A stretch of DNA of 64,000 bases. It comes from Streptomyces sp. NRRL F-5135. GTDB taxonomy: Bacteria; Actinomycetota; Actinomycetes; Streptomycetales; Streptomycetaceae. The first letter of the stretch is position 1. Every line of letters begins with the position of its first letter. The position numbers and the translations under genes are program-made. The notes beneath the pieces were generated by a model that did no database searches, had not been told where the DNA came from, and saw only the letters and a program-made list of their open reading frames with translations. Positions 36,004 to 44,465 of this stretch are shown piece after piece. The DNA is taken from positions 62,001 to 126,000 of the forward strand of contig NZ_JOHR01000016.1 in assembly GCF_000719775.1 (NCBI RefSeq). Reading direction: 5' to 3'.

Positions 36004-36126
36004 CGCCTCCGGAGGGCGGCACCGGATCGCGACGCTCCGGTTCCACGCCCCGGCCCGGGGGCTCGGTGGGTACGCCCGTATGTCGGGCGTGCGTACGTCA
36101 GGCCGTATGCCGGGAAGGAAGCCGCG

Positions 36127-37671
36127 GTGGCAGCTGTACCAGTCTGGAGTGTCGACCCCCGCACGGGGAAGCAGCGCGAGCAGGTGGCGGCCGAGGCGAC
36201 GGCCGCCGACATCGACCGCGCGGTGCGCGCCGCGCACGCCGCGCGCGCGGCGCTCGCCGACCGTTCCGCCCGCGCCGCCCTGCTCCGTACGGCGGCCGAT
36301 GTGCTCGACGCGTCGGGCGACGAGGTCATCGCGGCCGCGGACGCGGAGACCGCCCTCGGCGCCGCCCGCCTCACCGGCGAGCTCGCCCGTACGACAGCCC
36401 AGCTCAGGGCCTTCGCCGAGGTCGTCGACGAGGGCGCCTTCCTCGACATCCACATCGACCACGCCGATGCCGGCCGCACCCCGCCCTGGCCCGACCTGCG
36501 CCGGATGAAGCTGCCGCTCGGGGTGGTCGCCGTCTACGCGGCGAGCAACTTCCCGCTCGCCTTCTCCGTCCCCGGCGGCGACACCGCCAGCGCCCTCGCG
36601 GCCGGCTGCCCCGTCGTCGTCAAGGCGCACCCGGACCACCCCGCCGCCTCCGAACTGTGCGCCTCCCTGCTGCGCCGGGCCGCCGTCGAGGCCGGCCTGC
36701 CGGCGGACGTGGTGAACGTGGTGCACGGCTTCGAGGCGGGCGTCGAACTGGTCAAGCACCCGCTGGTGGCAGCGGCCGGCTTCACCGGTTCGGTACGCGG
36801 CGGACGGGCACTCTACGACGCGGCGGCCGCTCGGCCCACCCCCATTCCCTTCTACGGCGAGCTGGGCTCCCTCAACCCGGTCGTGATCACCGAGGCCGCC
36901 GCCGCCGAGCGCGCCGAGCAGATCGGCGCCGGGTTGGCGGGCTCGATGTCCATGGGGGTCGGCCAGTTCTGCACCAAGCCCGGCTTCGTCCTGGCCCCGA
37001 CCGGTGAGGCGGGCGACGCGCTGGTCAAGTCCCTGACGGCGACGCTCAGCGAGACCGGCCCGGGCGTCATGCTCGACCACCGGATGCGCGACGCCTTCGC
37101 GGCGGGGGTACGGGAACGGGCCGAGCTGCCCGGGGTCGAGGCCCCCGTCACCCCGGGCGCGGACGGCGAGCACACCGTCAACGCGGGCTTCCTGACCCTG
37201 CCGGCCGAACTGCTCGCCCAGGAGGGCCCGCACGACCTGCTGCTGGAGGAGTGCTTCGGACCGGTGGCCGTCGTGGCCCGCTACTCCTCGGCCGAGGAGA
37301 TCAGCGCCGTGCTCTCGCGCCTGCCGGGCAACCTGACGGCCACGCTCCACCTCGCCGACGCGGAGACGGACGGCGCCGACGCCGATGCCGCCTCCGGCGC
37401 GGCCGGCCTGCTCGCCGAGGTCACCCCGCTCGCGGGCCGGGTCCTGGTCAACGGCTGGCCGACCGGCGTCGCCGTCGCACCCGCCCAGCACCACGGCGGG
37501 CCGTACCCGGCGACGACGTCCACCTCCACCTCGGTCGGCGCCACGGCGATCGAGCGCTGGCTGCGCCCGGTCTCGTACCAGTCCACGCCCGAGGCCCTGC
37601 TCCCGCCGGAACTGCGCGACGACAACCCCCTGGGGCTGCCGCGCCGGGTCGACGGCCGCCGGGAGAACTGA
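36127..37671 (+). CDS. Alpha-ketoglutaric semialdehyde dehydrogenase
   Basis: 514 aa aldehyde dehydrogenase of the KGSADH type, oxidising alpha-ketoglutarate semialdehyde to alpha-ketoglutarate. GGAAGGAAG precedes GTG 36127. Motifs: VYAASNFPLAFSVPGGDTASALAAGCPVVVK (oxyanion Asn and nucleotide site), FTGSVRGGRAL, E245 in FYGELGSLNPVVI, and catalytic C282 in MGVGQFCTKPGF. The FYGELGSLNP and GQFCTKPG forms distinguish this group from ordinary aldehyde dehydrogenases. Finishes the oxidative hexuronate route begun at 23.9-26.2 kb. A terminator follows at 37.8 kb. Confidence 0.93.
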   Translation: MAAVPVWSVDPRTGKQREQVAAEATAADIDRAVRAAHAARAALADRSARAALLRTAADVLDASGDEVIAAADAETALGAARLTGELARTTAQLRAFAEVVDEGAFLDIHIDHADAGRTPPWPDLRRMKLPLGVVAVYAASNFPLAFSVPGGDTASALAAGCPVVVKAHPDHPAASELCASLLRRAAVEAGLPADVVNVVHGFEAGVELVKHPLVAAAGFTGSVRGGRALYDAAAARPTPIPFYGELGSLNPVVITEAAAAERAEQIGAGLAGSMSMGVGQFCTKPGFVLAPTGEAGDALVKSLTATLSETGPGVMLDHRMRDAFAAGVRERAELPGVEAPVTPGADGEHTVNAGFLTLPAELLAQEGPHDLLLEECFGPVAVVARYSSAEEISAVLSRLPGNLTATLHLADAETDGADADAASGAAGLLAEVTPLAGRVLVNGWPTGVAVAPAQHHGGPYPATTSTSTSVGATAIERWLRPVSYQSTPEALLPPELRDDNPLGLPRRVDGRREN

Positions 37672-37803
37672 CGCCGCGGTCCCGACGCCGACGGACGGAC
37701 CTGGCGGCCCCGGCCCCGGCCCCGGTTCTTGCGGCCCTGGTCCTCACGGTCCCGGATCCCTCACGCCCCCGGACCTGACCGACGCGGGCCGCCGCCGAAC
37801 CGC

Positions 37804-37838
37804 CTGCCCCCTCCGGTCGTACGGCCCGGAGGGGGCAG
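37804..37838 (+). terminator. Hairpin terminator downstream of KGSADH gene
   Basis: 13-bp stem CTGCCCCCTCCGG (37804-37816) with 37826-37838, loop 9 nt. It lies in a 400-nt gap (37672-38072) that has no ORF I trust. Confidence 0.75.
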
Positions 37839-38072
37839 TGCGTTGTACGCGTGACGGGCCGCCCTCGTCCGCCCCGCCTCGATCGTGTCCGGTCGGCCGC
37901 GTGCACCTCGGCCGGCAATCCCTGGGGAAGGGAGCGCCGTCCCGGGCGGGGGCTTAATGTCGTGCCGAGGGTGTTTCGTGTCGATCGGGGCGTATCGCGC
38001 ACCGGCCGGCCCGACGACGAGCGACCAGCGGCATACCCATGAAGGACCCGCGGAGGATCCGGGAGGCACGCC

Positions 38073-38297
38073 ATGGAGTACGAGATGCGGGCGGAGTACG
38101 CGGGTGACGCCTCGCCCCGTGAGGCGGGCGCGCGGTTCGAGTGCTGGCACATGACACGTGACCACGAGACCACGGCCATGTGCGGCATCGATCTGGACGA
38201 GGCGGCCGCCACCCAGACCCCCGACGCCTGGGGCACCCCCGAAGGGCAGCCCTTCTGCCACACGTGCGGCGCGCTCTACCTCCGCCAGGTGATCTGA
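38073..38297 (+). CDS. Small Cys-rich protein, putative zinc-binding
   Basis: 74 aa. GGGAGG 7 nt before ATG 38073 and biased codon use support a real gene. Cysteines C24 (FECWHM), C37 (AMCGID) and C62-x-x-C65 (FCHTCGALYL) could form one zinc site. Nothing hydrophobic enough for a membrane segment. Similar small proteins are common and unnamed in Streptomyces; I cannot assign a role. Confidence 0.75.
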   Translation: MEYEMRAEYAGDASPREAGARFECWHMTRDHETTAMCGIDLDEAAATQTPDAWGTPEGQPFCHTCGALYLRQVI

Positions 38298-38494
38298 GGG
38301 CGGCCCCGAGGGCCCCTCGGGCACGGGCGTTCAGCTCCGGGGAATGCGTGTGACACCGGGTGCGTTCCCGTACGGGTGGAGAGTGCCTCCGTACCGCACG
38401 GCTCCGTCCACCGGACGACACGCCGTGCGCGGAAGCGCCGTATCCGTCCGGCAGACCGACAGCCCGTGACCGTGACTCTGGAGAAGAACCGAAC

Positions 38495-39157
38495 ATGCGC
38501 GTGGAGATCTGGGCCGATGTGGCCTGTCCCTGGTGCTACATAGGCAAGGCCCGCTTCGAGAAGGGCCTGGCGGACTTCGCGCACCGCGACGAGGTCGAGG
38601 TCGTGCACCGTTCGTTCGAGCTGGACCCCGGGCGGGCCAAGGGGGACACCGTGCGGGTGGCGGACATGCTCGCCGCCAGGTACGGGCGGACGTCCGAGGA
38701 GGTCCGCGCCATGGAGGAGCAGGTCGCCGCCCACGCGCGCGCCGAGGGACTCGGCTACCGGTCGGAGGGGCGCGACCACGGCAGCACCTTCGACGTCCAC
38801 CGGGTGCTCCACCTCGCCAGGGCCCGCGGCCTCCACGCCGAGTTGCTCGACCTCGCGTACCGGGCGAACTTCGCGGAGGAGCGCTCCCTGTTCGACGAGG
38901 AGACGCTGGTGGTGCTCGCGGTCGAGGCCGGTCTGGACGAGCAGGAGGTACGGAGCGTGCTCGCGGATCCGGAGGCCTACGCGGACGAGGTGCGGGCCGA
39001 CGAACGCGAAGCCTCCGAACTGGGCGCGAACGGGGTACCGTTCTTCGTCCTCGACCGGAAGTACGGGGTCTCCGGCGGGCAGCCCGCCGAGGTGTTCACC
39101 CAGGCGCTGGAACGGGCGTGGCGGGACCGTGCGGCCGATGCCGCGGCGCACTCATAA
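38495..39157 (+). CDS. DsbA/FrnE-family oxidoreductase
   Basis: 220 aa, cytoplasmic (no signal peptide). Thioredoxin fold with helical insertion: active-site C11-P-W-C14 directly after the first strand (MRVEIWADVACPWCYIGK), the DHGSTFDVHRVLHLAR region, and the cis-Pro loop GANGVPFFVLDRKYGVSGGQP, all typical of FrnE-like DsbA proteins. GGAGAAG precedes ATG 38495. FrnE of aromatic polyketide clusters is the best known relative, but most members are general thiol oxidoreductases or isomerases. Confidence 0.93.
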   Translation: MRVEIWADVACPWCYIGKARFEKGLADFAHRDEVEVVHRSFELDPGRAKGDTVRVADMLAARYGRTSEEVRAMEEQVAAHARAEGLGYRSEGRDHGSTFDVHRVLHLARARGLHAELLDLAYRANFAEERSLFDEETLVVLAVEAGLDEQEVRSVLADPEAYADEVRADEREASELGANGVPFFVLDRKYGVSGGQPAEVFTQALERAWRDRAADAAAHS

Positions 39158-39226
39158 GGATCGCTTGGACCCGCCCTTCGGAGAGCGGCGATTGACGTAG
39201 GGGCGCGGCGGTTCCAGGGTTGACCC

Positions 39227-40276
39227 ATGGACACCCTGGGAGGCGCCGAGTTCGCGCCTGACATGACGTATCTGAACACGTCTTCCTGCGGCCTGCTGCC
39301 CCGCAGGTCCGTCACCGCCGTACAGGCGCTGGCCGAGGCGAACGCCACCGGTCGGCGGGGGGTGGACGAGGAGAGCTTCGCGACCGTGGGGCGGGCCCGC
39401 GCGTCCTTCGCCAGGCTGGTCTCGGTCCCCGCCGAACGGGTCGCCGTGGGCGGTTCGGTCGCCGTGCACGTCGGGCTGATCGCCGGCTCGCTGCCCGCCG
39501 GCGCCGAAGTCCTCGTGCCCGAAGGGGACTTCGCCTCCCTCGTCAATCCGTTCGCCGTCCGGGGCGACCTCAAGCTGCGGTTCGCGCCGCTGGAGGAACT
39601 GGCCGAGGCGGTACGGCCGGGCACGGACCTGGTCGCCTTCTCCGTGGTGCAGTCCGCGGACGGCAGGGTCGCCGACGACGAGGCGATCCGGGCCGCTGCG
39701 GCGGCACACGGAGCCCGGACGCTGGCGGACGCCACCCAGGCGGCGGGCTGGCTGCCGCTGGACGCCGGGGCGTTCGACTACACCGTGACCGGTGCGTACA
39801 AGTACCTGCTCTGCACGCGCGGCACCTCTTTCCTCACCGTCACCGAGGAGGCCCAGGAGTCGCTGGTGCCGGCGCACGCGGGCTGGATCACCGGCGAGGA
39901 GCTGTGGGCGAACAACTACGGGCCCGTCGAGCGGCTCGCCTCCACCGCGCGCCGCTACGACGAACCGATGTCCTTCCTCTCGTACGAGGCGGCGGAGCGG
40001 TCCCTCGCGCTGATCGAGGAGATCGGCGTCGACGCGATCCGCGACCACGGCACCGCTCTCGCCGCCCGCTTCCGGGACGGGCTGCTGGCCCTCGGCCTCG
40101 ACGCGGTGCCCGGGACCACGCCGATCGTGTCCGTCCTGGGGGTGGCCGACCGGCACGAGGACCTCCGGCGGGCGAAGGTGGCGGTCTCGGTACGGGCCGG
40201 GTACGTACGGGCCTCGTTCCACCTGTACAACTCGACCGCCGACGTGGACCGCGCGCTGGACGTGCTCGCGGACTGA
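39227..40276 (+). CDS. Class V aminotransferase family protein
   Basis: 349 aa PLP enzyme of the aminotransferase V/cysteine desulfurase superfamily. N-terminal YLNTSSCGLLPRRSVTAV, cofactor Asp in ARTLADATQAAGWLPLD, and Schiff-base lysine K192 in VTGAYKYLLCTRGTSFL. The catalytic Cys of desulfurases is absent, so transamination or lyase chemistry is more likely. It is convergent with ectD; in Streptomyces it commonly neighbours the ectoine genes, but a role in ectoine metabolism is unproven. Confidence 0.9.
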   Translation: MDTLGGAEFAPDMTYLNTSSCGLLPRRSVTAVQALAEANATGRRGVDEESFATVGRARASFARLVSVPAERVAVGGSVAVHVGLIAGSLPAGAEVLVPEGDFASLVNPFAVRGDLKLRFAPLEELAEAVRPGTDLVAFSVVQSADGRVADDEAIRAAAAAHGARTLADATQAAGWLPLDAGAFDYTVTGAYKYLLCTRGTSFLTVTEEAQESLVPAHAGWITGEELWANNYGPVERLASTARRYDEPMSFLSYEAAERSLALIEEIGVDAIRDHGTALAARFRDGLLALGLDAVPGTTPIVSVLGVADRHEDLRRAKVAVSVRAGYVRASFHLYNSTADVDRALDVLAD

Positions 40277-40321
40277 GCCGCCCGGCCCGGGCCTTCGGCG
40301 GTCCGGGCCGGCCACGCGTAC

Positions 40322-40360
40322 GGCGCGGGGCCGGTCGTCCGATCCGACCGGCCCCGCGCC
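40322..40360. terminator. Bidirectional terminator between aminotransferase and ectD
   Basis: Perfect 16-bp stem, 40322-40337 with 40345-40360, loop 7 nt, between convergent genes. Confidence 0.88.
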
Positions 40361-40405
40361 CGTGCGAGCCGCCCCGCTCACATCCCGCTCAGCGGCTCAG
40401 CCGGC

Positions 40406-41302
40406 TCAGCGCACCGGGGTGAAGTCCCGGGCGCCGATGAAGTCCGGTCGTGGCGCGGGCGCCGCGAACGGCTCGACGGCCGTGTTCTCCACACTGTTGA
40501 ACACGATGAAGACGTTGCTGCGCGGGTACGGCGTGATGTTGTCGCCCGAGCCGTGCATGCAGTTGCAGTCGAACCAGGTCGCCGAACCCGCCTTGCCCGT
40601 GAAGAGCTTGATGCCGGCCTTGTCGGCCATCTCCGTGAGGGCCCTGTTCGACGGCGTGCCCGCGTCCTGCATCTGGAGCGACCGCTTGTAGTTGTCCTTC
40701 GGCGTCTCGCCCGAGCAGCCGAGGAACGTCTTGTGCGACCCGGGGATGATCATCAGACCACCGTTGGTGTCGAAGTTCTCGGTCAGCGCGATCGAGACCG
40801 ACACGGTCCGCATGTTCGGCAGACCGTCCTCGGCGTGCCAGGTCTCGAAGTCCGAGTGCCAGTAGAAGCCCGTGGCGCCGAAGCCCGGCTTGACGTTGAT
40901 CCGCGACTGGTGGACGTAGACGTCCGAGCCCAGGATCTGGCGGGCCCGGCCCACCACCCGCTCGTCCCGCACCAGGTTCGCGAAGACCTCGCTGATGCGG
41001 TGGACCTCGAAGACCGACCGGACGTCCCGGGACTGGGGCTCGATGATCGAGCGCTCGTCGGCCCGTACCGCGGGGTCCGAGACCAGCCGGTCCAGTTCGG
41101 TGCGGTACAGCGCCACCTCGTCCGCGCCGATCAGCTGGTCGACGGTGAGGAAGCCGTCCCGCTCGAAGCCGCCGAGATCGACGGGGTCGATGGGGCCCGG
41201 AGCGTCGGGCGCGGACCAGACGACCGGGTCCTGGCGCGGGGTGAGAACCTCGGCGGCGCCACGGGTCGGGTACAGGTCGGTACGTGCGGGTGCGGTCGTC
41301 AT
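40406..41302 (-). CDS. ectD: Ectoine hydroxylase
   Basis: 298 aa non-heme Fe(II)/2-oxoglutarate dioxygenase making 5-hydroxyectoine from ectoine. The EctD signature is present (FYWHSDFETWHAEDG): H149 and D151 with H250 (CMHGSGDN) form the iron triad, and the segment FETWHAEDGLP holds substrate contacts. NVFIVFNSVEN closes the fold. Last gene of the ect cluster, starting 2 nt after ectC, so translationally coupled. Confidence 0.97.
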   Translation of the reverse strand: MTTAPARTDLYPTRGAAEVLTPRQDPVVWSAPDAPGPIDPVDLGGFERDGFLTVDQLIGADEVALYRTELDRLVSDPAVRADERSIIEPQSRDVRSVFEVHRISEVFANLVRDERVVGRARQILGSDVYVHQSRINVKPGFGATGFYWHSDFETWHAEDGLPNMRTVSVSIALTENFDTNGGLMIIPGSHKTFLGCSGETPKDNYKRSLQMQDAGTPSNRALTEMADKAGIKLFTGKAGSATWFDCNCMHGSGDNITPYPRSNVFIVFNSVENTAVEPFAAPAPRPDFIGARDFTPVR

Positions 41303-41304
41303 GA

Positions 41305-41703
41305 TCAGCCCTCCTCGGTCAGCAGCGGGTACACGCCGTTCTCGTCATGGTCCTCCCGTCCGGTCACCGGCGGGTTGAAGACACAGACGCATCGGAAGTC
41401 GGTCTTCGGGCGGAGCGTGTGGTGCTCGTGCCCGTCGAGCAGATACATCGTGCCGGGCTCGATCCAGTGGGTCTCACCGGTCTCGTCGTTGGTGAGCTCG
41501 GCCTCGCCCTCCACGCACAGAACGGCTTCGATGTGGTTGGCGTACCACATCGACGTCTCCGTGCCGGCGTACAGCACGGTCTCGTGAAGGGAGAAGCCGA
41601 CCTTCTCCTTCGCGAGCACGATGCGCTTGCTCTCCCAGGTGCCCGAGGCCGACTTCACATGGCGGTCGGTGTTCTCGATGTCCTTGAATGATCGGACGAT
41701 CAC
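41305..41703 (-). CDS. ectC: L-ectoine synthase
   Basis: 132 aa cupin that cyclises N-gamma-acetyl-diaminobutyrate to ectoine. [42 protein letters not shown] is the canonical N-terminus; [18 protein letters not shown] and [13 protein letters not shown] are the cupin metal and substrate regions. GTG 41703 with GAAAGG about 11 nt upstream. 328 nt separate it from ectB. Confidence 0.97.
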   Translation of the reverse strand: MIVRSFKDIENTDRHVKSASGTWESKRIVLAKEKVGFSLHETVLYAGTETSMWYANHIEAVLCVEGEAELTNDETGETHWIEPGTMYLLDGHEHHTLRPKTDFRCVCVFNPPVTGREDHDENGVYPLLTEEG

Positions 41704-42031
41704 GGTGGCTGGCGCCTTTCTCTTCTGTGCGGTCGCTATGCGTGCGCTTTCCTGTGGATGGTCCGGTGTCCGTTCGCGTACGGGGCGCGGGGTACGGGAC
41801 AGGGGGCATGAGGCTCGGCCGTCCGTTCTGTCGGGCGGTGCCCCGGCCCCCGTGTCGCGTACCCCGTACCCCGTACGCGCCGGAGTGGTGCCGTTCACCC
41901 GCGGGTGCCGTCGGGGCCTGTCGGGGCGGCGGGCGCGATGTTCAGCTCGTGTCACGCGGTGCGTGGTGTCCGCGTGGCCGGTGCGGCCGTGCGGCGGTGC
42001 GGCGGTGCGGCTGGAGCGAGCGATCAGGCGG
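41704..42031 (-). other. Long repeat-rich spacer between ectB and ectC
   Basis: 328 nt with no plausible gene. Arms of a large hairpin: GCGTACGGGG...GGGGTACGGG at about 41776-41796 and CCCCGTACCCCGTACGC at about 41862-41880. Then short GCGGTGCGG repeats at 41980-42011. This could slow or terminate part of the transcript before ectC. Confidence 0.5.
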
Positions 42032-43300
42032 TCAGGCCGTCTCGCGGACCGCGCGGGCCAGCGTGCGCAAGCCCTCGTCCAGCTCGTCGGGGGTCACGGT
42101 CAGCGGCGGCAGCAGCTTGACAACCTCGCTCTGCGGGCCGGACGTCTCCAGCAGGAGCCCCAGCTCGAAGGCGCGGGCGCAGACGGCCGTCGCCCGGTTC
42201 TTGTCCTCGAACTCCACGCCCCAGACCAGGCCGCGGCCCCGGATGTCGGGCGGCGTACCGGGACTCTCGGCACGGATCGCCTTCAGCGCGTGCTCGACCT
42301 GCTCGCCGCGGGCGATGGTCTGCTTCTCCATCTGGCCGTCGGCCCAGTACGTGTTGAGCGCGGCGGTGGCCGTCACGAACGCCGGGTTGTTGCCCCGGAA
42401 GGTGCCGTTGTGCTCGCCCGGCTCCCAGACGTCCAGCTCCGGGTTGAACAGGCACAGCGACATCGGCAGGCCGTATCCGCTGATGGACTTCGACAGCGTG
42501 ACGATGTCCGGCTGGATGCCCGCCTCCTCGAACGAGAAGAACGCGCCGGTCCGGCCGCAGCCCATCTGGATGTCGTCGACGATCAGCAGCATGTCGCGGC
42601 GGTGGCACAGATCGGCCAGCGCGCGCAGCCACTCGGGACTGGCCACGTTGATGCCGCCCTCGCCCTGGATGGTCTCGACGATCACCGCGGCGGGCTTGTT
42701 CAGGCCGGAGCCCTGGTCCTCCAGCAGCCGCTCGAACCAGAGGAAGTCCGGGACCTGGCCGTCGAGGTAGTTGTCGAACGGCATGGGCGTGCCGTGCACC
42801 AGCGGGATGCCCGCGCCGGCGCGCTTGAAGGCGTTACCGGTGACGGCCAGCGAGCCCAGCGACATGCCGTGGAACGCGTTGGTGAAGGAGACGATCGACT
42901 CGCGGCCCTTGACCTTACGGGCCAGCTTCAGCGCGGCCTCGACCGCGTTGGTGCCCGTGGGGCCGGGGAACATGACCTTGTACGGCAGGTCACGGGGCCG
43001 GAGCAGCACGTTCTGGAACGTCTCCAGGAAGGCGCGTTTCGCCGTGGTCGCCATGTCCAGGCCGTGGGTGATGCCGTCCCGCTCGAGATAGTCGAGCAGG
43101 GCGCGTTTGAGTACCGGGTTGTTGTGGCCGTAGTTGAGTGAGCCGGCTCCGGCGAAGAAGTCGAGGTACGTATGGCCGTCCTCGTCCGTGAGGCGTGCGC
43201 CCTGCGCACGGTCGAACACGGCGGGCCAGCCGCGGCAGTAGCTGCGGACCTCGGACTCCAGGGTCTCGAAGACGCTCAGTGCGGGCGGGGTGATGGTCAC
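42032..43300 (-). CDS. ectB: Diaminobutyrate-2-oxoglutarate transaminase
   Basis: 422 aa class III aminotransferase converting aspartate semialdehyde to L-2,4-diaminobutyrate with glutamate. [75 protein letters not shown] and the PLP lysine K271 in [14 protein letters not shown] all match EctB. Start ATG 43300. It follows ectA by a 266-nt repeat-rich spacer. Confidence 0.97.
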   Translation of the reverse strand: MTITPPALSVFETLESEVRSYCRGWPAVFDRAQGARLTDEDGHTYLDFFAGAGSLNYGHNNPVLKRALLDYLERDGITHGLDMATTAKRAFLETFQNVLLRPRDLPYKVMFPGPTGTNAVEAALKLARKVKGRESIVSFTNAFHGMSLGSLAVTGNAFKRAGAGIPLVHGTPMPFDNYLDGQVPDFLWFERLLEDQGSGLNKPAAVIVETIQGEGGINVASPEWLRALADLCHRRDMLLIVDDIQMGCGRTGAFFSFEEAGIQPDIVTLSKSISGYGLPMSLCLFNPELDVWEPGEHNGTFRGNNPAFVTATAALNTYWADGQMEKQTIARGEQVEHALKAIRAESPGTPPDIRGRGLVWGVEFEDKNRATAVCARAFELGLLLETSGPQSEVVKLLPPLTVTPDELDEGLRTLARAVRETA

Positions 43301-43399
43301 GGGATTCTCCTGCCGATGGGGGTGTGCGAGTGGGAAGCGGGAGTGTGCTGGGAGGCCGTGTACGGGGAGCGTTCGGGCCGTCCGGACCGCTCAGCTGCT

Positions 43400-43429
43400 C
43401 GGAACGAGTCGGAAAGAGTCGGAACCAGC
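43400..43429. repeat. Three 10-bp tandem repeats in ectA-ectB spacer
   Basis: CGGAACGAGT, CGGAAAGAGT and CGGAACCAGC follow at exact 10-bp spacing, about one helical turn each. More scattered GTCGGR/CCGAA half-sites continue to 43490. Confidence 0.7.
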
Positions 43430-43566
43430 CTCGAACAGTTCGGGGTCGAGTCCGAATCGGTCGGGTCGGGGCCCGAACCAGTCGGTACGGGGTGCCACGG
43501 GGCCGTCCGTACCGCGACGGGGGCGGCACGGACGAGTCGCGACGGGTCACGACCGGACACGACGAC

Positions 43567-44106
43567 TCAGAACGAGAGCGGGCCGATGCGGTACAGCACT
43601 TCCGGCTGGTGCACCCCGTCGGGGAACAGCCCGCCGTCGAAGAGGACCTCGCGTTCCAGGACCGCGTCGTGGCGCGCGGCGTAGGCGGTGAAGAGCCGGT
43701 CCGAGGCGGTGTTGTCCGGCGTCACGGTCGTTTCGACGGCCGTGACGCCCAGGTCGCGGGCCACCCGGGCGGTCAGCTCGTCGAGGAGCGCTCCGGCGAG
43801 GCCGCGGCCCCGCTGGCCGCCGTCGACGGCGACCTGCCAGACGACCAGCGCGTCGGGACGTTCGGGCCGTATGTATCCCGTGACGAAGGCGACCGGCGTG
43901 CCGTCGTCGTCACGGGCGACGGCGGAGGTGGCCGCGAAGTCACGACACCAGAGCAGGTAGCTGTACGAGGAGTTGAGGTCAAGGACCTCGGAGTCGCGGG
44001 CGATGCGCCAGATCGCGGCTCCGTCCTCCACTCGTGGGGCGTCGATCGTGAAGGATCGGGCGAATTCGCTTCGGGCGCCTGCAAGGTCTGCTTGTGCGGC
44101 GGTCAT
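43567..44106 (-). CDS. ectA: L-2,4-diaminobutyrate acetyltransferase
   Basis: 179 aa GNAT enzyme making N-gamma-acetyl-diaminobutyrate. SSYSYLLWCRDFAATSAVARDD, VAFVTGYIRPERPDALVVWQVAVDGGQRGRGLAGALLDEL (acetyl-CoA site QRGRGLA) and ETTVTPDNTASDRLF are typical EctA. First gene of ectABCD. There is no Shine-Dalgarno before ATG 44106; the sequence directly upstream is AT-rich promoter DNA, so the mRNA may be leaderless. Confidence 0.97.
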   Translation of the reverse strand: MTAAQADLAGARSEFARSFTIDAPRVEDGAAIWRIARDSEVLDLNSSYSYLLWCRDFAATSAVARDDDGTPVAFVTGYIRPERPDALVVWQVAVDGGQRGRGLAGALLDELTARVARDLGVTAVETTVTPDNTASDRLFTAYAARHDAVLEREVLFDGGLFPDGVHQPEVLYRIGPLSF

Positions 44107-44117
44107 GGAGATTGAAT

Positions 44118-44141
44118 TTACCCAGCAAATTGGAAAGATGC
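44118..44141 (-). promoter_or_regulatory. SigB-like promoter of ectA
   Basis: On the minus strand GCAT (44138-44141), 14 nt, GGGTAA (44118-44123), close to the Streptomyces stress sigma-B pattern GNNT-N14-16-GGGTAC/T. Osmotic control fits ectoine genes. The -10 ends about 12 nt before the start codon. Confidence 0.55.
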
Positions 44142-44363
44142 ATCTCGGTCAGGGGTTGGGAGAAGGGGCGGTATGTGTTATCGCGCGCCCGTGCGCCATG
44201 CGATACCGGCCAGTAGTAGGCGGACATGTTTGGAAATGTTGGAACAAAACGGTCAGGTTTGTGGGTCCGGTCACATATCCGTAACGCCATCGAGATCTCG
44301 GGTAATCGCTGCTGGTGAGTCATCTGAAACCCATGCGTTTAGGGGTGGGGAAAGCGGGCAGAA

Positions 44364-44405
44364 GAATACGGGAAGCTGCTTGAAATAAAGCAGCTTCCCG
44401 TATTC
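44364..44405. terminator. 18-bp hairpin terminator
   Basis: GAATACGGGAAGCTGCTT (44364-44381) pairs perfectly with 44388-44405; loop 6 nt. It follows the leftward class V aminotransferase gene by about 60 nt and insulates the ectA promoter. Confidence 0.88.
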
Positions 44406-44465
44406 ATTAATTCATGTTCTCTTGTTCTCTTTGTTGATTCGCGGGCGCGTCGCGCCGGGCGGGGC

